64,000 nt of DNA, from NCBI GenBank assembly GCA_004293675.1, contig READ01000015.1, positions 1-64,000 on the forward strand, in the 5' to 3' direction. The notes beneath the pieces were generated by a model. The model worked only from the letters and a program-made list of their open reading frames with translations, did no database searches and was not told where the DNA came from. The stretch comes from Betaproteobacteria bacterium. Lineage in GTDB: Bacteria > Pseudomonadota > Gammaproteobacteria > Burkholderiales > Casimicrobiaceae. A program made the translations under genes and the position numbers. Below are positions 33,738 to 42,376 of the stretch, piece after piece. Position 1 is the first letter of the stretch. Every line of letters starts with the position of its first letter.

Positions 33738-33856
33738 CAGCTTATCGACGGTATGCCCCATTAAATAAGGCCAAAGAGTAATTTCGTTACCTTTTTAAAA
33801 ACAACTAAAAAGTCGTCAAACGCCATAATTCATAGGGCGTTATGGCATTAAGTTGA
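33738..33856. repeat. AT-rich imperfect palindrome, copy D
   Basis: The left end is CCAGCTTATCGACGGTATG followed by CCCCATTAAATAAGG. The right end is CGCCATAATTCATAGGGCG. The left end, read in reverse complement, matches the right ends of copies A and E, showing that the element is an inverted repeat. It lies between convergent transporter genes. Confidence 0.7.
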
Positions 33857-34816
33857 TTTTGCATCACTCTTCGGGCGCAACGAAATCAGCGCAACACCGC
33901 CAAGCACTAACGACGCGCCGGTGAGTTGCAGCAACGACACCGGCTCACTCAAAAACAAAGCGCCTAAAAAAATCGTGACCACCGGACCGATGCTGCCGAT
34001 CATCGATGCGTCGTTGGCACCGATTCGTTTCAAGCCTTCGGCCATCATCCACACCGGTGCGGCGGTCGCAAACACCGCAAGGCCGACGCAGTAAGCGTAG
34101 ACCTTCATCGGCAAATCAAGCGCCGACAGCGGGCGCATCAGCGCAAACTGAACCAAGACAAAAACGGTAGCCACGAGCATCATGTATGCCGTGAAACGCA
34201 TCGAACCAATGCGCTTGGTGATATCGGCACCCAAGAGCAAATACACGGCGTAACTCAACGCACTGGCAAACACCAAAAACGATCCAAACACCAACTCACC
34301 CACGTTGTCGGTGATTCGTAAGTCGTGCCAATACGCCAATGCCAGACCGGCGTACGACAACAGCAGAGCCAGCGCTACCCGTCGCGTGATGGGTCGCGCA
34401 AAAAATAGCGCTGAGAGCAGCACCACGATCGTCGGATTGGTAAACAAAATCAAGCGCTCAAGCCCGGCGCTGATGTATTGCAAGCCCCAAAAATCCAAAA
34501 AACTCGCGAGGTAGTAACCGCAGAATCCGAGCAGCAACACGTAGCCCCAATCGCGCCGCGTCAAGGGCACAGGCTTCATATCAGCAGCCGCCGCCGCGCG
34601 CCGCGCCCACCAAGCCATTGCCAGAAAAAACGGCAGCGAGAAAATCATCCGCAAGGCGAGCAACGTGACCGCATCCAAGCCGGGATGCTCGGCGTAGGCG
34701 AGTTTGATAAAGATCGCTTTGGCAGCAAACCCAAGCTGCGCAGTGGCGGCGAACAGCGCGCCGATTTTGAAGGCATTCACGCGTTCATTGTAGAAGTCCG
34801 CTTTCGAGCGAAGCAC
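33848..34816 (-). CDS. EamA (DMT superfamily) transporter
   Basis: A 322-residue, ten-helix drug/metabolite-type exporter made of two EamA repeats. The longest frame begins MLRSKADFYNER; a GTG at 34780 (VNAFKIGALFAATAQLGF) places the start just before the first helix and may be the real one. It is divergent from another EamA gene (34894), with 77 bp between the outer starts. The substrate is not predictable. Confidence 0.88.
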   Translation of the reverse strand: MLRSKADFYNERVNAFKIGALFAATAQLGFAAKAIFIKLAYAEHPGLDAVTLLALRMIFSLPFFLAMAWWARRAAAAADMKPVPLTRRDWGYVLLLGFCGYYLASFLDFWGLQYISAGLERLILFTNPTIVVLLSALFFARPITRRVALALLLSYAGLALAYWHDLRITDNVGELVFGSFLVFASALSYAVYLLLGADITKRIGSMRFTAYMMLVATVFVLVQFALMRPLSALDLPMKVYAYCVGLAVFATAAPVWMMAEGLKRIGANDASMIGSIGPVVTIFLGALFLSEPVSLLQLTGASLVLGGVALISLRPKSDAKST

Positions 34817-34893
34817 AATAATTTTGCATCCAACCCCGCGAAAGCTTCGAGCTCGAAGCGGCTCTCTGCGTTGAGCAGCGCCGATAATTACGC

Positions 34894-35853
34894 ATGACCC
34901 TTTCCAAACAAACCATTGGCGTGCTCTACGCGCTTGTCACCGTATCGATCTGGGTGAGTTTCATCATCTTGGCTCGTGTGATGGCCCACAAAACGCTCAC
35001 GCCATTCGACATCGGCTTCGTTCGCTTCATCGCCGCCGCCCTCATCATGGTGCCGTGGGGCATTTGGTGGGTCCGTCGTGAGCGCGCGATCAATCCCAGC
35101 GCCCAGTCCTGGCTCGGTATGTCACCGCTCTCGTTCAAGCTCTCCGCGCTGGTCGGTATCGTCGGTGGCATCGGTTATTCGTGTTTCGCGTATTCAGGAT
35201 TTTTCTTTGCGCCCGCATCGCACGCGTCGGTGTTGATGCCGGGCATGTTGCCGCTGTGGACGGCGATGCTGGCGTTTTTTGTTCTGAAAACGCCCGTACC
35301 GCCGCGTCGCGCCATTGGCTTGGCTTTGATCGCTTTGGGCGCAGTGTTTGTGGGTGGCGCTAGCGTCGTTCAGTCCTTGGGCGGCGGCGACGTTTGGCGC
35401 GGTGATGTGCTGTTCCTCTGTGCCAGTTTTTGTTGGGGTAGCTACACAGTCATCGCTCGAAAAAACGCATTAGCCGCAATTCCCGCTACGATGGCTATCA
35501 GCGTTTTCGCACTCGTCACCTACGTTCCGATCTACGGTGTGCTCGCCTTCACGCACAGCATTCACACGCAGCTCTTTGCCGCGCCGTGGAGCGAAATTTT
35601 GCTGCAAGGCTTTCTGCAAGGCGTGTTGTCGGTGGTGATTTCAGGCATCACGTTTGTGAAGATGGTCGAGATTTTTGGACCGGTTCGGTCGACGATGATT
35701 ACGTCTGTGGTGCCGCCTATGTCGGCGCTCGGTGCGGTATTTTTGTTAGGTGAGCCGCTGCATTGGAATTTGTTGGTGGGGCTGCTGCTGGCCACCATCG
35801 GGATCGGCTTTGGTGTCAAAAGCGTGACGCCAACCACGCCAGCCGCTCGATAA
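34894..35853 (+). CDS. EamA (DMT superfamily) transporter
   Basis: A 319-residue ten-helix transporter with two EamA domains (GVLYALVTVSIWVSFIILAR opening the first, LCASFCWGSYTVIARKNALA opening the second). Its sequence differs enough from the divergent neighbour that they are not a recent duplication. The substrate is unknown. Confidence 0.9.
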   Translation: MTLSKQTIGVLYALVTVSIWVSFIILARVMAHKTLTPFDIGFVRFIAAALIMVPWGIWWVRRERAINPSAQSWLGMSPLSFKLSALVGIVGGIGYSCFAYSGFFFAPASHASVLMPGMLPLWTAMLAFFVLKTPVPPRRAIGLALIALGAVFVGGASVVQSLGGGDVWRGDVLFLCASFCWGSYTVIARKNALAAIPATMAISVFALVTYVPIYGVLAFTHSIHTQLFAAPWSEILLQGFLQGVLSVVISGITFVKMVEIFGPVRSTMITSVVPPMSALGAVFLLGEPLHWNLLVGLLLATIGIGFGVKSVTPTTPAAR

Positions 35854-35862
35854 CGCACCAAG

Positions 35863-35982
35863 CTGTAGGAGCGGTTCCACCGCGAAAAGCGTGGCGCAGT
35901 GAAAATCGAATTTGAGCGAATCATTCGACGCGCTCAACCGTCCCATATTGCAACCATCTTTCGCGGCAAGCCGCTCCTACAG
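35863..35982. repeat. REP-like inverted pair (TGTAGGAGCGG family)
   Basis: The arms at 35863-35886 (CTGTAGGAGCGGTTCCACC) and 35959-35982 (GGCAAGCCGCTCCTACAG) are separated by about 70 bp. They match the pairs at 9884 and 40998. It lies 3' of the EamA gene, ahead of chrB. Confidence 0.88.
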
Positions 35983-36100
35983 TTTGTCGTGTATGATTTG
36001 TTTTTGGGTTAATCGCAGAACCCATCAACGTGTCGGCAACGCCCGATTCGTTCTGACGGTGTCCCGTCCAATCTGCAAAACTTTCTCATGAAAGACTTCT

Positions 36101-37036
36101 ATGGACACCGTTTCTAAATCCATTTCTCCCGCCACACTCGCACCCGCTGTGGGCTCGCGCGCTGCACCGCTGTTGATCGACGTGCGCAAAGCCGAAGCGT
36201 TTGCGGAGAGTGACTACTTTTTACCGGGCTCGGTTCGTTGGGATTACAACGCGGGTGCACCGATGCCCGCCGAACTCGCAGGTGCGAAGCGCGCGGTTGC
36301 GTATTGCGTGAAGGGCGCTGAGGTCGGCATCAACGGCGCAGCGCTGCTCGCGAAAGCGAATCTCGAATCTGCGTACCTCGAAGGCGGTCTACGCGATTGG
36401 CAAGCCGCCGGTTTGCTCGCCGTGAAAAAACGTCCCGATCTCGGCGTCGATGGCGAACGTGTCTCGCGCTGGGTCACGCGCGCACGACCGAAGATCGATC
36501 GCATCGCGTGCCCATGGTTGATTCGCCGCTTCATCGACCCGCGCGCGGAATTTTTCTATGTGCCGACCAATGAAGTGTTTGATTTCGCGAAGGCGAACAA
36601 CGCGGTTGCTTACGACATTCCAGGTGCGCCGTTGGAACACAACGGCGCCGCGTGCTCATTCGATAGTTTTCTTCGAGTGTTTGAACTCGTGCCGAACGCG
36701 CAATCCGAAACGATGGCGTCAGCGCCGAACCCAGCGATTGCTACGTTCGGGCGCATTGCCGCGAACGTGATCGGGGACAAACTCGCGGCGAAACCAACGG
36801 CGCTAGAAATCGTCGCAAACATCGTGCGCGGCGCGGACACCGACGCGTTGCGACTCGCGCCCGAAGCAGCGGGCTTGCTCGCCATCTCGCTCGGTTTTTC
36901 GCGAATGATTGAGGACGATCACGCGATGCTCGACGCCATGATGCCCGTCTATGATGCGCTCTACGAGTGGGCAATAAGCGTGGAAAACAAAAGTGTCGAA
37001 CACCACAATTGGACGCCCAAGGATTCTGGGCAATGA
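36101..37036 (+). CDS. chrB: Rhodanese-ChrB fusion chromate resistance protein
   Basis: A 311-residue two-domain protein. Residues 10-110 form a rhodanese-like domain (LLIDVRKAEAFAESDY) with VAYCVKGAEVG at the active-site loop, so the catalytic Cys is present. Residues 120-305 form the ChrB C-terminal domain (SRWVTRARPKIDRIACPWLI, then FIDPRAEFFYVP). ChrB proteins sense chromate and regulate or support chrA. The ATGA overlap with chrA shows co-translation. Rhodanese is a sulphur-transfer fold, so a thiol or sulphur redox sensor is possible. Confidence 0.9.
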   Translation: MDTVSKSISPATLAPAVGSRAAPLLIDVRKAEAFAESDYFLPGSVRWDYNAGAPMPAELAGAKRAVAYCVKGAEVGINGAALLAKANLESAYLEGGLRDWQAAGLLAVKKRPDLGVDGERVSRWVTRARPKIDRIACPWLIRRFIDPRAEFFYVPTNEVFDFAKANNAVAYDIPGAPLEHNGAACSFDSFLRVFELVPNAQSETMASAPNPAIATFGRIAANVIGDKLAAKPTALEIVANIVRGADTDALRLAPEAAGLLAISLGFSRMIEDDHAMLDAMMPVYDALYEWAISVENKSVEHHNWTPKDSGQ

Positions 37037-38373
37037 GTGAAATTTCGACTGGTATCGAAGCACAAGATAAATCGTCTGACACCCCGGTTACGTTGGGTGA
37101 AGCCACAAAGTTCTGGCTCAAGCTCGGACTGATTTCCTTCGGCGGCCCCGCAGGGCAAATCGCAATCATGCGACAAGAGTTGGTCGAGCGTCGTCGCTGG
37201 ATTTCTGAGCGACGATTTCTGCATGCGCTGAATTACTGCATGCTCTTGCCAGGCCCCGAGGCGCAACAACTCGCGACCTACATCGGTTGGTTGATGCACA
37301 AAAAAATCGGCGGTTTCATCGCTGGCGGATTGTTTGTTTTGCCGGGCGCTCTGTTGATGATGGCGCTCGCCTGGGCGTATGTGACGTTCGGCAATTCATC
37401 ATTCATGCAATCGATTTTGTGGGGCATCAAACCGGCGGTCGTCGCCATCGTTGCGTTCGCCGTGTATCGCATCGCGAGCAAATCGCTTAATCATCTCTGG
37501 TGGTGGGTGATTGCGGTTGCTGCGTTCATTGCAGTCGCCGTGTTGAAGATCGCGTTTCCGTGGGTCGTACTTGCCGCCGCGATTGCGGGTTGGATCGTCG
37601 GCAAGATGCATCCCGATTGGGTCGCGGGCGGTCACGGTTCTGCAAAGACGGACGAGCATGCGAAAGCAATGATCGACGACGATACGCCAACGCCTGCGCA
37701 CGCGAGATTCTCGATGCCGCGCTCGCTCGCACTCGTGCTTTGCTTCGTCGCCGTGGCGGCGCTCGTCTACGTTGTTTTGCCGAATCAAGCGCTCAAAAAC
37801 ATGGCGCAATTTTTCACGCAAGCCGCGCTCGTTACCTTCGGCGGCGCGTACGCGGTGCTACCCTACGTCACGCAGGAATCGGTCGAAACCTATCGCTGGC
37901 TCACGACCGCGCAAATGATGGACGGACTCGCGCTCGGAGAAACGACGCCGGGGCCGCTCATTTTGATTCTGACCTTCGTTGGCTATCTCGGCGGCGTGAA
38001 AGAAGCGGTCGCGGGCTCCGCGCTCGCGAGCGGATTGCTCGCGGCAACGGTCGTTACGTTCTACACATTTTTGCCAAGCTTCATGATGATCTTCGCAGGC
38101 GCGCCGTTCATTGAAAGCACGCGGCAATCACTCAAGCTGCAAGCGCCGCTAACGGGCATCACAGCAGCAGTCGTGGGCGTGATCGCGTCACTCGCGGTGT
38201 TTTTCGCGCAGCACACGTTTTGGCCGAAAGGGTTGGGCGGCTACTTTGATTGGATGGAAGCGGTGATCGCCGTGGCCGCATTAATCGCGCTCGTGAAATT
38301 CAAGCGCGGTGTCATTGAAACGATTGCGGTGTGCGCGGTGATTGGCTTGGTCGCGAAGTTTGTGGGGGTTTGA
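37033..38373 (+). CDS. chrA: Chromate transporter ChrA
   Basis: A 446-residue CHR-family antiporter from the ATG overlapping the chrB stop; a longer frame to 36967 runs inside chrB and is rejected. It is a two-domain (long-chain) CHR protein, each half opening with an FGGP/FGGAY-type motif: WLKLGLISFGGPAGQIA and FTQAALVTFGGAYAVLP. It exports chromate in characterised systems. Together with chrB it forms a compact resistance operon. Confidence 0.94.
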   Translation: MSEISTGIEAQDKSSDTPVTLGEATKFWLKLGLISFGGPAGQIAIMRQELVERRRWISERRFLHALNYCMLLPGPEAQQLATYIGWLMHKKIGGFIAGGLFVLPGALLMMALAWAYVTFGNSSFMQSILWGIKPAVVAIVAFAVYRIASKSLNHLWWWVIAVAAFIAVAVLKIAFPWVVLAAAIAGWIVGKMHPDWVAGGHGSAKTDEHAKAMIDDDTPTPAHARFSMPRSLALVLCFVAVAALVYVVLPNQALKNMAQFFTQAALVTFGGAYAVLPYVTQESVETYRWLTTAQMMDGLALGETTPGPLILILTFVGYLGGVKEAVAGSALASGLLAATVVTFYTFLPSFMMIFAGAPFIESTRQSLKLQAPLTGITAAVVGVIASLAVFFAQHTFWPKGLGGYFDWMEAVIAVAALIALVKFKRGVIETIAVCAVIGLVAKFVGV

Positions 38374-38385
38374 CGCGCGGATTTT

Positions 38386-38569
38386 TTTGACGCAGATTCG
38401 CGCAGATTCAAAACAAGGATTTACACAGATTTTCTGATCGAATTGAACCCGAAAGAATCTGCGCAAATCCGTTTGAAATCAGCGTTAATCTGCGTCAAAT
38501 ATGACTCGCTTTGTAGGCGCGGGCTTGACCGCGCTTAACCTACGCGAGCGCGGTCAAGCCCGCGCCTAC
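38386..38569. repeat. Two nested repeat families between chrA and uppP
   Basis: 38386-38500 is a GACGCAGATT-family inverted repeat (TTTGACGCAGATTCGCGCAG ... AATCTGCGTCAAA). 38513-38569 is a 23 bp perfect inverted repeat with arms GTAGGCGCGGGCTTGACCG plus CGCT around an 11 bp loop. The second stops 7 bp before the uppP stop, so it may act as the uppP and chrA 3' hairpin. Confidence 0.9.
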
Positions 38570-38576
38570 CGCTGCG

Positions 38577-39413
38577 CTAAGCGGGCGACCAATTGATCCA
38601 GCCGAAGTAACCCGTTGCCAAGATAAATGCGCCAAACGCGATTCGATACCACGCGAATACGACGAGCGTATTGGTCGCTACAAATCGAATGAGCCAACGA
38701 ATCACAACGAGCGCGACAACGAACGAAACAACGAGCCCAACGGCAAACGCGGGGATGTCCGCCGTGGACAAAAAGTCTCGATCTTTCCACAGCGAATAGA
38801 GACTAGCGACGCCCAATGTCGGCACGCCCAAGAAGAAAGAAAACTCGGTTGCAACGTTGCGCGAGAGGCCGAACAACATGCCACCGATCAGTGCTGAGCC
38901 CGAACGTGACATTCCGGGAATCAAACCGAAGCATTGCGCGAAGCCGACCTTCAAGGCGTCGAGCGTCGTCATGTTGTCGACGTCGCGCACTCGCGCTTCG
39001 ACCGAGCGATCAACGCGTCGCGACGGTCGCTCAACCCAAAAGATCACCAGCGCACCGATGATCGAGGCCGCCGCGACGCCGTAGGGATTGAACAAATACA
39101 GCTTGATTTGTTTCGCGAACAAGAGACCGAGCACCGCGATCGGCAAAAACGCCACGAACAAATTGATGAATAAGCGCTGCGCATTTTCCACGCGCGTGAC
39201 GCCCTTGATCGCGCCATTGAAGCGTACGCGGTACGCCCAAATCACGGCGAAGATCGCACCAATCTGAATCGCGATCTCGAAGGTTTTTACTTTCGGCTCG
39301 CCATGAATGCCGAGCATCGAAGCCGCAACGATCAGGTGCCCGGTGGAAGAAATCGGCAGAAATTCAGTGATGCCCTCTACGACCCCGAGAAGGGCTGCGT
39401 CAATTAAATTCAA
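38577..39413 (-). CDS. uppP: Undecaprenyl-diphosphatase UppP/BacA
   Basis: A 278-residue, multi-pass phosphatase that recycles undecaprenyl pyrophosphate for peptidoglycan and polysaccharide synthesis. The two signature loops are GVVEGITEFLPISSTGH at the N-terminus and LIPGMSRSGSALIGGML in the second half. It relates functionally to the GT4 transferase fusion, which uses the same lipid carrier. Confidence 0.97.
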   Translation of the reverse strand: MNLIDAALLGVVEGITEFLPISSTGHLIVAASMLGIHGEPKVKTFEIAIQIGAIFAVIWAYRVRFNGAIKGVTRVENAQRLFINLFVAFLPIAVLGLLFAKQIKLYLFNPYGVAAASIIGALVIFWVERPSRRVDRSVEARVRDVDNMTTLDALKVGFAQCFGLIPGMSRSGSALIGGMLFGLSRNVATEFSFFLGVPTLGVASLYSLWKDRDFLSTADIPAFAVGLVVSFVVALVVIRWLIRFVATNTLVVFAWYRIAFGAFILATGYFGWINWSPA

Positions 39414-39460
39414 GTGCGGTGCTCCGGCGTTTTGAGGACGAGTGATGACGCGAAAAAGGA

Positions 39461-39482
39461 AAGGGCGACCGAAGCCGCCCTT
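39461..39482 (-). terminator. Terminator of yidB
   Basis: On the - strand TAAGGGCGGC-TTC-GGTCGCCCTT is followed by TCCTTTTTC. The stem is 7 bp with a mismatch, 23 bp after the yidB stop. Confidence 0.7.
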
Positions 39483-39505
39483 AGTATTTTAGTGACGGGT
39501 TCGAC

Positions 39506-40051
39506 TTAGCCGAATAGGCCGCCGCCTTTGTTGCCACCGCCGAGCGCGCCTTTGAGTACGCTGCCCAACACGCCCGAGAGCATGTCGTTGGAGTGCGCTT
39601 GCGGCACTTGTCCGCCCGGCGTCATGCCGTCGAGCACACCTGGCAACACTTTGGCTAGCAGTCCGCCGAGTTGATCTTGTCCCACGCCGCTCTTAGCGAG
39701 CAAATCGCCGAGATTGCCGCCGCCTGCCGCACCGGGCGCGGCACCGCCGAGCACCTGCCCGAGCAGTCCGCCCAATCCGCCGCCCGCGTCGCCTTGGGCT
39801 TGACCACCCATACCGCCGAGCACTTTCATCAAATCACCGGCATCCACGGGCATGTTTTCACCCGTGCTCTGCCACGAATCGGCTTGTTGACCCAAGCCTC
39901 CCTTTTTGAGCATGTCCAGCAAGCCGCCCACACCGCCAGATTGCTGGAGCAATCCACCGATGACGCTGCTCATCAAGTCTTGCTGGCCGCCGCCTGCGTT
40001 GTTGTTTCCGCCGCCAAGCACCGCACCGAGTACGCCGTCAAGTAATCCCAT
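39506..40051 (-). CDS. yidB: YidB/DUF937 family protein
   Basis: A 181-residue protein very rich in Gly, Leu and Gln, starting MGLLDGVLGAVLGGG and containing the YidB-type core SWQSTGENMPVDAGDLMKVLG. DUF937 proteins occur widely in proteobacteria; the function is unknown. The C-terminal half repeats GGLLAKVLPG / LSGVLGSVLKGALGGG. No signal peptide or membrane segment. It ends at a terminator. Confidence 0.88.
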   Translation of the reverse strand: MGLLDGVLGAVLGGGNNNAGGGQQDLMSSVIGGLLQQSGGVGGLLDMLKKGGLGQQADSWQSTGENMPVDAGDLMKVLGGMGGQAQGDAGGGLGGLLGQVLGGAAPGAAGGGNLGDLLAKSGVGQDQLGGLLAKVLPGVLDGMTPGGQVPQAHSNDMLSGVLGSVLKGALGGGNKGGGLFG

Positions 40052-40170
40052 TTTTGATCTCCTAAAAAAATGAACGCCACGCGGTCACTGCCGCCAAAAC
40101 GGCAACGCTATCACAGCCGTTTACCGCGCGCGCATCGACGAAGACTTTTCTGAAAAAAATCAGGAATTCC

Positions 40171-40920
40171 TTACGCCTTGGACGCGAATTGCCGCGCCGC
40201 CAATAAGTCACATAAACGATCCAAATGCGGGTCGTCCAACCCGGCGGCACGAAGCGATGCCGCCGTTTGCGCCAAGTAATCCGCGCCCGAACCGTAGCGT
40301 CCACAGCACGTTGCCAGCCGATCCACGACGGCATCATCGCTGAGCTTGCCCGCGTAGCTTTTGGCATCATGATTGATCACAAATCCGATGGCGCTTACAT
40401 CGCCGTCATCGGTCTTTGCTTTCAGCCAGCGCGCGACATAGCTGCCACCAAACATTTCGCGACGCCACAGCAATTCGAGCTCACGCTTGGCGACTTTGGC
40501 GTCTAAACGAAACAACATGCCGCGAACCGCGCCGCCCAAATCAAGGCCGAGCACTAAACCGGGGGACTCGGGCGTGCCGCGATAAACATTGCTCCACAGA
40601 CAAAAACGACGGTGATAGCCGCGCACGGTGCCCGCAATTCGCCCGCTGTGCTCCATGCAGGGATTCCAAATCAACGAGCCGTAGCCAAACACGTAAATGT
40701 CATCCGTGCCGTTCCAATCGACGAGCATCGCGTCGAGCGAGGCGCGCATTTCGTCATCGGTGATGAGCTTTGACGCGTGAGGAGAATTTTTAAGCGCCTC
40801 GCGCGAGGCGTCGCGTTCGATGTCTTGGCGCGTGATGCCCGTCAAAGGCGAAGACGATTGTGGTTTCGCCAAGGACGAACTACCAATGACGAATGACGAA
40901 AGCGGTTTGTCTTTATCCAC
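40171..40920 (-). CDS. chaC: ChaC-like gamma-glutamylcyclotransferase
   Basis: A 249-residue protein of the ChaC family, which breaks glutathione to 5-oxoproline and Cys-Gly. The family motif VFGYGSLIWNP and the following GYHRRFCLWS are present. The start is a GTG at 40920. The family N-terminus normally begins near TGITRQDIERDASREAL. The preceding 25 residues (including LSSFVIGSSSLA) are encoded by a GACGAATGAC-family repeat at 40871-40912, so this terminus is probably acquired. No Met lies between the repeat and the conserved part. Confidence 0.88.
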   Translation of the reverse strand: MDKDKPLSSFVIGSSSLAKPQSSSPLTGITRQDIERDASREALKNSPHASKLITDDEMRASLDAMLVDWNGTDDIYVFGYGSLIWNPCMEHSGRIAGTVRGYHRRFCLWSNVYRGTPESPGLVLGLDLGGAVRGMLFRLDAKVAKRELELLWRREMFGGSYVARWLKAKTDDGDVSAIGFVINHDAKSYAGKLSDDAVVDRLATCCGRYGSGADYLAQTAASLRAAGLDDPHLDRLCDLLAARQFASKA

Positions 40921-41117
40921 GATGGCTCACATCATAGCGAGCGCTAAGAGTCGCCGAACGATGCCGGAGCCACTGCGCTGGCAACTTGACCGAGTACCTG
41001 TAGGAGCGGTTCCACCGCGACTTTCACCCACGACGAACTGACTCCCATCACGCCAATCGCGGTGGAACCGCTCCTACAGAGCTGCGGCATTGCGTCACCG
41101 GTTTCGTCCTTCGTCCT
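40871..41117. repeat. GACGAATGAC and REP-like repeats around the chaC start
   Basis: 40871-40912 carries GACGAATGACGAAAG-type units inside the chaC reading frame, and 41103-41117 carries the opposing TTTCGTCCTTCGTCC. Between them, 40998-41020 and 41057-41079 are a perfect REP-like pair (CTGTAGGAGCGGTTCCACCG and its complement). The chaC promoter must fall among these repeats. Confidence 0.85.
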
Positions 41118-42120
41118 AGCCCTCAGCGTGATACGAAGTCACCCGTTCAACTTCCTTCTTACTGCCCAAAATAACACTTACCCTCTCATGCAACTTGCTG
41201 GGTTTCACATCAAGGATTCGTTGGTGGCCGGTGGTGGCGGCTCCACCTGCTTGTTCAACGATCAAGCTCATAGGATTGGCTTCGTACATCAGGCGCAGCT
41301 TGCCAGGAATATCAGGTGTCCGGGCATCGCGCGGGTACATGAAAATGCCGCCGCGAGTGAGGATGCGGTGAACGTCGGCGACCATCGAGGCGACCCAGCG
41401 CATGTTGAAATTCTTGCCGCGTGGTCCGTCTTCGCCTTGCAGCAGTTCATCAATGTACTTGCGAACCGGTGGCTCCCAATGCCGCATGTTGCTCATGTTG
41501 ATCGCGAATTCCTGCGTCTCTTCGGGAATGCGCATGTTCGATTGCGTGAGCACCCACGAGCCCATTTCCCGGTCGAGGGTAAAGCAGTGCACGCCCGTGC
41601 CGACAGTGAGCACCAGCAGCGTTGTAGGGCCGTACACCGCGTAACCGGCCGCTACTTGCGATGTGCCTGGCAACAAAAACGATTGCTCGTTCACTGGCCC
41701 CAATTCGTCGGACGATTTGAGCACCGAAAAAATCGTGCCGATCGATACGTTCACATCAATGTTTGATGAGCCATCGAGCGGATCAAACAAGAGCAGATAT
41801 TCGCCCTTGGGATAGCGATTCGGAATTTCGTGAATCGTTTCCATTTCCTCGCTGGCCATCCCCGCGAGGTGACCGCCCCACTCGTTGGCCTCCATCAAAA
41901 TTTCGTTGGAGATGACGTCGAGTTTCTTTTGCACTTCGCCTTGCACGTTTTCCGTACCAGCGCTGCCGAGCATGTTGGCCAGCGCGCCTTTGCCGACGTT
42001 GACGGCGATGGCTTTACAGGCGCGACCGACGACTTCGATCAGCAATCGCAGCTCCGGTTTGATCGCTCGCGCAGAGCGTTGTTGCTCAACGAGAAACTGA
42101 GTCAGCGTAGTGCGGCGCAT
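41116..42120 (-). CDS. fbp: Fructose-1,6-bisphosphatase class I
   Basis: A 334-residue gluconeogenic phosphatase. Metal-site motif [19 protein letters not shown] is complete, and the C-terminal half has [20 protein letters not shown] and [15 protein letters not shown]. Length and N-terminus ([11 protein letters not shown]) match the family. It is divergent from an EamA gene across an AT-rich palindromic element, which must carry its promoter. Confidence 0.98.
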   Translation of the reverse strand: MRRTTLTQFLVEQQRSARAIKPELRLLIEVVGRACKAIAVNVGKGALANMLGSAGTENVQGEVQKKLDVISNEILMEANEWGGHLAGMASEEMETIHEIPNRYPKGEYLLLFDPLDGSSNIDVNVSIGTIFSVLKSSDELGPVNEQSFLLPGTSQVAAGYAVYGPTTLLVLTVGTGVHCFTLDREMGSWVLTQSNMRIPEETQEFAINMSNMRHWEPPVRKYIDELLQGEDGPRGKNFNMRWVASMVADVHRILTRGGIFMYPRDARTPDIPGKLRLMYEANPMSLIVEQAGGAATTGHQRILDVKPSKLHERVSVILGSKKEVERVTSYHAEG

Positions 42121-42170
42121 GGAGAAGCCCTAGAGTCATATGTTGGGTACATTGTACAAACTGATTTATG

Positions 42171-42286
42171 AGCTTTTGGCTATTCGCCATATAAAATAAG
42201 GTGTTTGCTCAATTTGTAAAGCTTTTCGAAAAACATACTAATCTGGCTATAAAGCTTATTTTATATGGCGTATGCGAGAAGTGTTG
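42171..42286. repeat. AT-rich imperfect palindrome, copy E
   Basis: The left end contains TATTCGCCATATAAAATAAGG. The right end contains CTTATTTTATATGGCGTATG followed by CGAGAAGTG. The inner 19 bp of the two ends are near-perfect reverse complements, the best-paired copy of the six. It separates the divergent fbp and EamA genes, so it overlaps promoters. Confidence 0.78.
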
Positions 42287-42376
42287 GGAATGTGGAGGGG
42301 ATAGAGGTTCAGTTGCGCCGCCCACCTATCGTTGCGGCTAAAACCGTATAGGCTGAAATGAAATTGACTGCGTACG

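Noticed and set aside
36967-37032. Longer N-terminus for ChrA
   Set aside because: The extra 22 residues lie inside chrB in another frame. The ATGA overlap at 37033 is the usual coupled start.
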